NCBI GenBank assembly: GCA_050485405.1
Contig: JBJHBI010000014.1
Location: 6,526 to 70,525, forward strand
DNA from: Saliniramus sp050485405
Lineage (GTDB): Bacteria > Pseudomonadota > Alphaproteobacteria > Rhizobiales > Beijerinckiaceae
Reading direction: 5' to 3'
DNA length: 64,000 nucleotides
Every line of letters begins with the position of its first letter. The first letter of the stretch is position 1. Positions 36,397 to 43,363 of this stretch are shown piece by piece. The notes below the pieces were generated by a model that had not been told where the DNA came from, ran no database searches, and saw only the letters and a program-made list of their open reading frames with translations. Made by a program: the position numbers and the translations under genes.

Positions 36397-36749
36397 GGCG
36401 CCATTCTTTATCGAGGCCACATCGCCAACGCGCCGCGTATCCCGCATACGCGGCGTTTTTCTTTGCGCGTTTCCCCTCTGATACGAAGGCCATGGGATGC
36501 GAAGGTCTGGAAAAATGCGCAGGGCGCGGCGTATTCATGCTGCCGACATGCCAGAATTAGACAAACGTTAAGGTTAAAAAAGAATTGAGGCTTATCAACA
36601 AGTGCAAATTTCAATAAATTATTCGTGGTTATTCCCGATTTTCTGAATTTCGCATAACGCTCAGGCAATCATTTCACGCTATCCCGGGAAAGTTCTGCTG
36701 CGAGATCAGCGCGCGGCGCCGACCGCAGCCGGGATACGACGAGACGAGG
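36397..36749. other. Intergenic region before the TadE-like gene
   Basis: About 350 bp without a gene. The first part carries a terminator at 36431-36462; the later part, 36550-36660, is AT-rich and probably holds the promoter for the two TadE-like genes. No reliable promoter boxes could be assigned. Confidence 0.6.
36431..36462 (+). terminator. Rho-independent terminator
   Basis: A perfect 10-bp stem (36431-36440 with 36446-36455), loop CCCGC, then a run of five or six T. It ends the transcript of the stand-alone N-domain gene. Confidence 0.9.
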
Positions 36750-37379
36750 ATGCAAGCGATGCATTGTGCTCAAGATGATGATGCGCAAGACGTCCACCAG
36801 GCGGCACCAACTCCTGTCTCGGCTGCGAAGCCGCGCCGGGAATCCCTGCGCCGCCGGCTGATCCTGCGGCACTTCCTGAAGAACCGCGAAGGCGCGACAG
36901 CGGTCGAATTCGCCCTCGTCGCATTGCCGTTCTTCGCCATCATCTTCGCCATCATCGAAATCGCCCTGACCTTCTGGGCCACGCAGGTGCTGGAAAATGC
37001 CGTCGCCGACGCGGCGCGCCAGATCTATACCGGACAGTTCCAGAGCTCGGGCGCCCAAAGCGCCGACGCCTTCCGTGACGTGATCTGCAGCCGGGTGACC
37101 GCGCTGTTCAATTGCAACGAACTCGTGGAAGTCGACGTGCGCTCCTTCCCGACCTTCCCCGGCGCGGTACTGCCGCTCCCGATCACGGCGGATGGTGATT
37201 TCGACCCGTCCGAATTCGGCTACCAGAACACGGGGCCGGACCAGATCGTCGTGGTGCGTGCCGCCATGGCCTATCCCGCCTTCGTCGGTATTCTCGGTGC
37301 CCGCGAGAGCCAGCTGAACGGCGGTCGGCGCCTGATCATGGCGACGGCGGCTTTCCGCAACGAACCTTTCACGCAGTGA
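36750..37379 (+). CDS. TadE/TadG-like pseudopilin
   Basis: 209-residue TadE-family protein: basic N-terminus, then FLKNREGATAVEFALVALPFFAIIFAIIEIALTFW, a prepilin-like segment with Gly-Ala and Glu processed by the same peptidase as Flp. The periplasmic part has two pairs of cysteines (CSRVTALFNC). Likely minor pseudopilin of the Flp machine. A later ATG at 36759 is possible. Its stop overlaps the start of the next TadE-like gene. Confidence 0.88.
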   Translation: MQAMHCAQDDDAQDVHQAAPTPVSAAKPRRESLRRRLILRHFLKNREGATAVEFALVALPFFAIIFAIIEIALTFWATQVLENAVADAARQIYTGQFQSSGAQSADAFRDVICSRVTALFNCNELVEVDVRSFPTFPGAVLPLPITADGDFDPSEFGYQNTGPDQIVVVRAAMAYPAFVGILGARESQLNGGRRLIMATAAFRNEPFTQ

Positions 37380-37387
37380 GGGCGGTG

Positions 37388-38068
37388 ATGAGAATGTTCG
37401 CCAGCCGCACCACCAAAATAATCACCAAGAAGATCGCCGCTTCGGTCGGCGTATTTGCTTGCGCAATACGCTACCGTCTGCACGCGATTGCCGGCGAATG
37501 CCGCGGCATCGCGCGGAGGCTGCGCGGCTTCCCGCTCGCGACGGCGGGTATCGCCGCCGTCGAATTCGCCATGATCCTGCCGGTGATGCTGTTGCTCTTC
37601 CTCGGGATGTCCGAGGTGACGCAAGGGGTCAACATCAATCGCAAGGTGACGATCCTGTCGCGCACCATCGCCGACATCACCAGCCGCTCCTCCGACGGGA
37701 TCGACAATGCCGCGATGGCGGGGATATTCGACGCCGCGCTCTCGGTGATGGCGCCTTACGACATCTCCCGCGTCACGATGCGGGTCTCGTCGGTAACCGT
37801 GCGCGATGATGACGGTTCGCCGGTGGGGCGGGTCTGCTGGAGCGACGGGCGCGGCATGGGTGCGCGCGCCCGAAACAGCACGGTGGAGGTGCCGGCCGGC
37901 TTCGCCATTCCCGGAACGAGCTTCATTCTCGCCGAAGTCGGCAACGTTTACACCCCGATGATCGGCTACGCGATTTCCGGCGACATCCAGCTCGGCGAAA
38001 CGACCCCCTGGCCCGTGCGCAACGTCGACGAGATCGAGCGAATCGGCGTTGATCGCTGCTTGACGTGA
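37388..38068 (+). CDS. Second TadE/TadG-like pseudopilin
   Basis: About 226-residue protein with a long basic N-terminus and the TadE-type segment GIAAVEFAMILPVMLLLFLGMSEVTQ. The soluble part begins NINRKVTILSRTIADI, typical of TadE/TadG relatives; no von Willebrand domain is present. Start taken as ATG 37388 with GAGGG upstream; GTG 37376, overlapping the previous stop (GTGA), is equally plausible. Together with its neighbour it completes the minor-subunit set. Confidence 0.85.
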   Translation: MRMFASRTTKIITKKIAASVGVFACAIRYRLHAIAGECRGIARRLRGFPLATAGIAAVEFAMILPVMLLLFLGMSEVTQGVNINRKVTILSRTIADITSRSSDGIDNAAMAGIFDAALSVMAPYDISRVTMRVSSVTVRDDDGSPVGRVCWSDGRGMGARARNSTVEVPAGFAIPGTSFILAEVGNVYTPMIGYAISGDIQLGETTPWPVRNVDEIERIGVDRCLT

Positions 38069-38098
38069 CTTCTGTGCCCGATACCGGGCAGAGCTGGT

Positions 38099-39817
38099 TC
38101 AGCGTGTCTCTATCAGGTGGCGTCGCAGGCGCTCGAGGCTGCGTCCGTCCCAATGTGGCGCGTCCGGCCATGCCGAGAAATCGATCAGCGCATGCCAGGC
38201 CGTGACGTAATGTTCGGGCGCATAGAAATGCCCGTGACCGAGCGGTGCCGCCCGCGCCGCCGTGATATCGGCAAACAGTTGCAGCATCGTCACGACTGGG
38301 ATCCAGCGCAGTTCCGCGGACACGTCCGGCCCGCGCGGTTCCCGTAGCCAGTCGGGATGGCGCCAGGCGATGCGCGGGCTGAAGAACGTGATCGGATCGC
38401 TCGCATATTGAAGATAGACGATGCGCAGGGGCGCCCAGGGGGCGAAGTCCCGCTCGGGCAAGTCGGGATCGCCGAAGCCGTTCTGATTGGCGAAGCGGAT
38501 GACGGACCCGTCACGAAAGCGCGGCAACCAGGCAGGTGAGCCCGGGCGACGTTCGCGCGTCGCGGTGTTCCAGGTCCTGCTCGGAAAAGGCGGGCCGCTC
38601 CAAAGCGCGCCCTGATAGGGATCGCCGATCACGTCGAACATATCCGCCGAGAGGTCCGAGTTCATCGCCCCGAGCGAGAGGCCGTGCAGATAGAGCTGCG
38701 GGCGCTCGTCCGGGGGCAGTTCACGCCAGTATTCGTAGATCGTCGAGAACACCGCCCGCGCCGAATCCTCGCCGTAATCGGGCTCGACCAGCAGGGTCAG
38801 CCAACTCGCCATGTAGGAGTACTGGACCGCGACCGTCGCGACGTTCCCCGCCGTCAGGAATTCGAGCGAACGGATCGCGTCAGGATCGATCATCCCGGTT
38901 CCCGTGGGGGTGACGATCACGAGGATCTCGCGCTCGAATGCGTCGGTGCGCAGCAGTTCCGCGAGGGCGAGGGCGGCGCGGTCCTCGATGGTTTCGCCGG
39001 CTGCGAGCCCGACATAAAGGCGAATGGGCGCCGTCGCCCCATCGGGATGATAGGCCGCGAGCGCATCGAACGGCGTCACCCCGCTGACGAAATTGCGTCC
39101 CGCGCGCCCCAGTTCCATCCAGTCGACATGCGATTGCGAGGATCCGGAGACCAGCGGCGTCGAGGGCGCGCTGAGTTCGTCGGGAATGAAGGCGTCGAGC
39201 TGCCGGAACGAGCCGTCGGCGAGGCGCAGCGCCCCCGAGAGCAGGAAGCCGTTGGTCAGGGTCCAGACCAGAAGCGCCACCATGGTGAAGCCGGTCAGCG
39301 CGGCGACCCGGGGCGGCATCATCCGGTTCATCAGCCGCGCGAGCGCGTGTCCGGCGAGCGTGAACAGGCGCGCGAGGCCGATACACAGGGCGAAGACGGC
39401 TAGTGCGATGGCGCTGATCTGGAAGGGATGGACGCCTTCGACGGGCTCCATGTTCATCGCGGCGCGCACGCCGTTCTGCCAGCCCGAAGCGAGCTGGAGG
39501 AAGATGATCGCGATGGCGAGGCAGATCACGGCGGCACTCGCCCGCGCCCATCGCACATTGCGCGCGGAGGCTTCCGGAAGAGCGAGAAAGCGCCAGAGCG
39601 CGCGCAGCACGACGCCCGTCAGATAACCGACGGCGAAGGCGGCGCCGCCGAGCACGCCCTGTACCATCGGGCTGCGCGGGATCAGGCTGGGTGTCAGCGA
39701 GGCGGCGAAGAAGAGCGTTCCGAGAACCAGGCCGGTGGTGCAGAAACTTCGCAGGAACGACGCGCCGAGCTTCAGGCTGCGTTGGCGAATCACTTCCGGC
39801 AGACGGTACCCCAGCAT
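38099..39817 (-). CDS. Membrane-anchored alpha/beta hydrolase (Abhydrolase_9 family)
   Basis: 572-residue protein with an N-terminal part of four or five membrane helices (residues about 20-230) and a C-terminal alpha/beta-hydrolase-like domain. The nucleophile elbow GLSLG is at about residue 378 and the C-terminal HGHFYAPEHY histidine probably completes the triad. The layout matches the paired Abhydrolase_9 N- and C-terminal domains, present in actinobacteria and alphaproteobacteria, of unproven activity, likely lipid hydrolysis. It is convergent with the second TadE-like gene (30 bp). Confidence 0.82.
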   Translation of the reverse strand: MLGYRLPEVIRQRSLKLGASFLRSFCTTGLVLGTLFFAASLTPSLIPRSPMVQGVLGGAAFAVGYLTGVVLRALWRFLALPEASARNVRWARASAAVICLAIAIIFLQLASGWQNGVRAAMNMEPVEGVHPFQISAIALAVFALCIGLARLFTLAGHALARLMNRMMPPRVAALTGFTMVALLVWTLTNGFLLSGALRLADGSFRQLDAFIPDELSAPSTPLVSGSSQSHVDWMELGRAGRNFVSGVTPFDALAAYHPDGATAPIRLYVGLAAGETIEDRAALALAELLRTDAFEREILVIVTPTGTGMIDPDAIRSLEFLTAGNVATVAVQYSYMASWLTLLVEPDYGEDSARAVFSTIYEYWRELPPDERPQLYLHGLSLGAMNSDLSADMFDVIGDPYQGALWSGPPFPSRTWNTATRERRPGSPAWLPRFRDGSVIRFANQNGFGDPDLPERDFAPWAPLRIVYLQYASDPITFFSPRIAWRHPDWLREPRGPDVSAELRWIPVVTMLQLFADITAARAAPLGHGHFYAPEHYVTAWHALIDFSAWPDAPHWDGRSLERLRRHLIETR

Positions 39818-40392
39818 GTCTTCTCCTGAATGCGGGCCGGCGGAAAGCCGGACCCTTCATGATCGAGCGGCGCGTATCCGGCGTGTCGGCGCCTCTGCCA
39901 CGGCGTGAGAGCGGCCCCGCATGGGGAGCCGGATGCACGTGCAGGTGCCCGGGAGGCGGACGTTCGTGATCGGGGACAATGTGGCATTCCTTTCCGTTCA
40001 CGGCCAGTCCCGGGTGCGGGACGATAGCGAAAGCGGAGCCTCGATCAGGGCTCGCGACGCCTTCCACAGAACAGAGCGGGCCTCTGACGCGGGGGCAGTG
40101 CAAAAAATTCCGCAGCGGCAGGTCGGCGGAAAATGCATCTTAAAGGTTGCTATACGAATATCATGCATCTTAATATTGGAATCGCGTTCCGGTTGCGGCA
40201 TGTCCACTGGCACGGCAGCATCTGCCTGCCTGTCCGGAGGAGCATGCGGACAATCGTCTCGCAAAGCCGGGCATTGCAATTTCCGGTATTTCTTGCGAGG
40301 AAGAATGCGCATGCGGGCAGGTGGTCTCCCGCAGGTGTGTTCGTCCGCGCAAAAGGTGATCTGGCAGGCGGTATCGAAGCAAGGGGGTTTCC
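39818..40392. other. 575-bp non-coding region upstream of the MerR gene
   Basis: No convincing gene. The small frames in it lack plausible starts and have no resemblance to known proteins. The middle (about 40110-40200) is AT-rich and contains ATGCATCTTA at 40133 and again at 40163, 30 bp apart. It probably holds the promoters of both flanking genes. Confidence 0.5.
40133..40172. repeat. Direct repeat ATGCATCTTA, 30-bp spacing
   Basis: The 10-mer occurs at 40133-40142 and 40163-40172 in an AT-rich segment upstream of the MerR-family gene; the ATGCAT core is itself a palindrome. A regulator site is possible but unproven. Confidence 0.4.
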
Positions 40393-40827
40393 GTGTCGTA
40401 TATGGAAAATGTCACGACCATTCCGCAAGAGGCCTCGGGTTTCGCCGAGGACGGAAGCGTCGAAGGTAAGGAATACCTGATCAGCGATCTGTCGCGTGAA
40501 TTCGGTGTGACGCTGCGTGCACTGCGCTTCTACGAAGACAGGGGCCTCCTCGCGCCGAAGCGTATCGGGACGATGCGCATCTATTCGAACCGCGACCGCG
40601 AACGCCTCTCGGTAATCCTCAAGGGCAAGCAGCTCGGTTTCACGCTGGCCGAGATCCAGGAGATGCTCACCCCGACCGAGCAGGGCGGCAAGGGCGGTAT
40701 CGATCTCAAGCTCTCGCTCGCCAAGGTCGACGAGCAGATCGCGCATCTCGAAACCCAGCGCGAAGAGGTCGATGCGGCCATCGCCGCCCTGGTCGAGACC
40801 CGCAACCAGTTGCTCGAACAGGGCTGA
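40393..40827 (+). CDS. MerR-family transcriptional regulator
   Basis: 144-residue MerR-type regulator: winged helix-turn-helix EYLISDLSREFGVTLRALRFYEDRGLLAPKR (residues about 27-58), linker and a C-terminal coiled-coil (LAKVDEQIAHLETQREEVDAAIAALVETRNQLLEQ). No metal-binding cysteines, so not a MerR metal sensor; a closer match is the rhizobial GTMRIYSNRDRERL subgroup of unknown ligand. GTG 40393 follows AAGGGGG; ATG 40402 is the alternative. Confidence 0.9.
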   Translation: MSYMENVTTIPQEASGFAEDGSVEGKEYLISDLSREFGVTLRALRFYEDRGLLAPKRIGTMRIYSNRDRERLSVILKGKQLGFTLAEIQEMLTPTEQGGKGGIDLKLSLAKVDEQIAHLETQREEVDAAIAALVETRNQLLEQG

Positions 40828-41073
40828 CCACCCCGCATTCCATCGAATCGACCCGTGATGGGGCTTGTCCGTGCCGCAATGGCGGTACGGCAGGCTCCGC
40901 GTGCGGCATGCCCTGAACATTTGCCCGCAAGGCCTTCGCGCCCCGCAAACGCGGCAGTCCGGGCTCGTCCGAAAGGCTGGTGGGGAATCTTGCCGATTGA
41001 CAGCCATGGCGCAGCGTCCCTTGGATAGGGTATTGCATGCTATGCTTCACGAACGGCTGGAAGGAGAATGCGC

Positions 41074-41937
41074 GTGGCCTGGTATTCGAAGACTTGGACC
41101 TGGTATGCGGGAGACTGGCACGAGGGCAATCCGCCGATCATCGGCCCGCGCTCGCACGCCAGCTGGCTCGGTTCCACCGTATTCGACGGCGCGCGGATCT
41201 TCGACGGGCTCTCGCCGGATATCGACCTGCACATGGCGCGCGTCAACCGCTCCGCGAAGGCGATCGACCTGAACCCCACCATGTCCACCGAGGAAATGGT
41301 CGCGCTCGCCTTCGAAGGCGCGAAGAAATTCGCCTCGAGCGAAGCGATCTACGTCAAGCCGATGTATTGGGGCGAGGGCGAGGGGCCGGGCACGATCACG
41401 ACCGACCCCGACGATGTCGGTTTCTGCCTGACCCTGTTCGAGGCCCCGATGTCGGAGCCCGCCGGCGCATCCGTGACGAAGGGAGCCTTCCGCAGGCCGA
41501 CCCTCGAGACGATGCCCACTGACGCGAAGGCCGGTTGCCTCTATCCCAACAATGCCCGGATCCTGCGCGAAGCGCGCACGCGCGGTTTCGACAATGCCAT
41601 CGTGCTCGACATGCTGGGCAGCGTCGCCGAAACCGCTACGTCGAACGTCTTCATGGCCAAGGACGGCGTCGTGCACACCCCGATCCCCAACGGCACCTTC
41701 CTGAACGGCATTACCCGCCAGCGGGTGATCGGGCTCCTGCGCGACAGCGGGGCCGAGGTGATCGAGCGCGTGCTGCGCTATGACGAGTTCCTCGACGCCG
41801 ACGAGATCTTCTGCACCGGCAACTATTCGAAGGTTACCCCGGTGACGCGTATCGAGGATCGCGCGCTCCAGCCCGGGCCGATGTACAAGCGCGCCCGCGA
41901 GCTCTACTGGGCCTATGCGCGCGACACTGCAGCCTGA
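41074..41937 (+). CDS. Class IV (branched-chain-type) aminotransferase
   Basis: 287-residue pyridoxal-phosphate enzyme of the fold-type IV family (branched-chain or D-amino-acid aminotransferase). Family features are SWLGSTVFDGARIFDGL at the N-terminus, a Lys in TDAKAG that corresponds to the Schiff-base Lys, the Glu in SVAETATSNVF and NGITRQRVIGLL. The GTG at 41074 is preferred since AAGGAG lies 7 nt upstream; the ATG at 41068 is too near that site. Amino-acid specificity is not clear: it is annotated as branched-chain in relatives but lacks the usual GGNY after the Lys. Confidence 0.85.
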   Translation: MAWYSKTWTWYAGDWHEGNPPIIGPRSHASWLGSTVFDGARIFDGLSPDIDLHMARVNRSAKAIDLNPTMSTEEMVALAFEGAKKFASSEAIYVKPMYWGEGEGPGTITTDPDDVGFCLTLFEAPMSEPAGASVTKGAFRRPTLETMPTDAKAGCLYPNNARILREARTRGFDNAIVLDMLGSVAETATSNVFMAKDGVVHTPIPNGTFLNGITRQRVIGLLRDSGAEVIERVLRYDEFLDADEIFCTGNYSKVTPVTRIEDRALQPGPMYKRARELYWAYARDTAA

Positions 41938-41956
41938 GGCCTCGCGACGAGAAAAA

Positions 41957-41982
41957 GGCGCATCCAGATGACTGGATGCGCC
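41957..41982 (+). terminator. Perfect 11-bp hairpin after the aminotransferase gene
   Basis: GGCGCATCCAG, loop ATGA, CTGGATGCGCC. Five A residues precede it, so it ends minus-strand transcripts better than plus-strand ones; plus-strand T-run is absent. It lies 20 bp after the stop codon. Confidence 0.7.
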
Positions 41983-42161
41983 TTCGAGTTGCCGACCGAT
42001 GGGGGCAGATTTAGGCCGGTTATCTCGGAAACGCGGTGCTGCGCCCGGGGTTCCGAACCGGCGACGATTTTTTTCGATCGGCGCGACTTTTCCGCCGATC
42101 GATCAAATGCAACCGATCCGATTGAGCGTGCCGTAAGGCGAAGGCTGGCACGCTCTCGCGC

Positions 42162-42581
42162 ATGTCGGCCATATTCTCCATAGCCACGAGCGGCATGAAC
42201 GCATCGGCGCTTCGCCTCGAAGCGAGTGCCTCGAACGTCGCGAACGCTCTCACCGAAGGCCCCGTCCCGCAGACGCCGCCCGATCGCCCGGTGCCGCGCA
42301 GCGACGATCCCCGCGGCGTCTATCAGGCGGTCGATGTCGTGCAGGTCGATACCGGGTCTGGTACCGTGGCGCGGATGACCGAGCGGCTTCCGGCCTACGA
42401 ATTGCGCTATCGCCCCGATGCGCCTTTTGCCGATGCACGCGGCATGGTGGCGGCGCCGAATGTCGATTACGCGCGTGAGATCGCCGAGCAGATCACCTCG
42501 CTCGCGACGTTCCAGGCCAATGCGAAGGTCTTCTCGACCGCCTCGGACATGGCCCGCACCGTCATCGACATGAAGACCTGA
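42162..42581 (+). CDS. Orphan FlgC-like flagellar rod protein
   Basis: 139-residue protein matching the rod/hook family at both ends: MSAIFSIATSGMNASALRLEASASNVANA (flagellar basal-body rod N-terminal motif, with the N..N pattern) and PNVDYAREIAEQITSLATFQANAKVFSTASDMARTVIDM (FlgC C-terminal). The middle is short and Pro-rich. No other flagellar gene is in the window, so it is an isolated copy. An upstream hairpin (10-bp stem 42074-42083 with 42093-42102) precedes it and no strong ribosome site is seen. Confidence 0.8.
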   Translation: MSAIFSIATSGMNASALRLEASASNVANALTEGPVPQTPPDRPVPRSDDPRGVYQAVDVVQVDTGSGTVARMTERLPAYELRYRPDAPFADARGMVAAPNVDYAREIAEQITSLATFQANAKVFSTASDMARTVIDMKT

Positions 42582-42589
42582 CGCGGCTT

Positions 42590-43267
42590 TCAGCCCGTCT
42601 CGACCCTCACCGCTTCCGCCGTATCAAGCAATTCGTCACCCGTGATGCGGGGCTGCGGCATGGTGGCGGGCCAGGGGCGGCCTCGCGAGACATAGGCGCC
42701 GCTCCACCCAGCTGATTGTGCGCCGAGCACATCCCAGGGATGGGTGGCCACGAGGCAGATATTCTGTGCCGCATACCCCGTAGCGGCCGCCACGTGATCA
42801 TAGACCTCCCGCCTCGGCTTCGACCAACCCACATCGTCCACGCTGAACACGCTATCGAAACAGTGCGCGAGCCCGGTACGCTCGATCAGGATCTGCGTCG
42901 CCTGCCGGGCGCCGTTGCTCACGGCGACGATCCGCATATCCGCATCGCGCAGATGGGTGAGGGCGGCAAGCGCGTCGGGCTGGGCGTCGAGGGATCGGAA
43001 GCCGTCGAGGAAGGCCTCAATGCGATTTTCCATGACGGGCACGTTGTGGCGCTGGAGGGTGTCGGCGAGAGCATCCGCCATCACGGCGCGAAACGGCGCG
43101 AAACGGCCCGTCGCGGCGAGGGCGAAAGCGTCTCGCAGAGCACCGGCGAACCAGGCTTCGAGCGCCGATCCGGGCAATCCGAGCGGGATCAGCCCCGCGC
43201 GCAGGTTCTCCAGCGAGAACACGGTTTCGATCATGTCGAAGGCGACGACGCGGATCGGTTGCCGCAT
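42590..43267 (-). CDS. HAD-superfamily type II haloacid dehalogenase-like protein
   Basis: 225-residue protein of the L-2-haloacid dehalogenase type. The nucleophile Asp is in VAFDMIETVF near the N-terminus, where the family usually has FDxYGTLF; Ile and Glu replace the Tyr and Gly. Ser-Asn-Gly (VAVSNGARQ), the catalytic Lys (WSKPRREVYDH) and WDVLGAQSAGW are conserved. Substrate uncertain: the altered first motif could change it. It is convergent with the FlgC-like gene. Confidence 0.85.
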   Translation of the reverse strand: MRQPIRVVAFDMIETVFSLENLRAGLIPLGLPGSALEAWFAGALRDAFALAATGRFAPFRAVMADALADTLQRHNVPVMENRIEAFLDGFRSLDAQPDALAALTHLRDADMRIVAVSNGARQATQILIERTGLAHCFDSVFSVDDVGWSKPRREVYDHVAAATGYAAQNICLVATHPWDVLGAQSAGWSGAYVSRGRPWPATMPQPRITGDELLDTAEAVRVETG

Positions 43268-43363
43268 GGCAGGCCTCCCCTCGGCTCACGCGATGCGGCT
43301 GCACCGCCGGGACATCGTCGCGAGGGTAACCGAGCCTGACGACGCGTCAATCCGCCATCCGGC

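Noticed and set aside
39998..40312. 104-codon minus-strand frame in the merR upstream gap
   Set aside because: No domain, odd composition and no ribosome site; more likely non-coding.
40133..40480. 115-codon frame upstream of the MerR gene
   Set aside because: It overlaps merR, lacks a good ribosome site and has no recognisable composition or domain.
41983..42120. Possible tRNA with a T-loop-like GGTTCCGAACC
   Set aside because: No acceptor, D or anticodon arms could be paired and the T-stem does not form.
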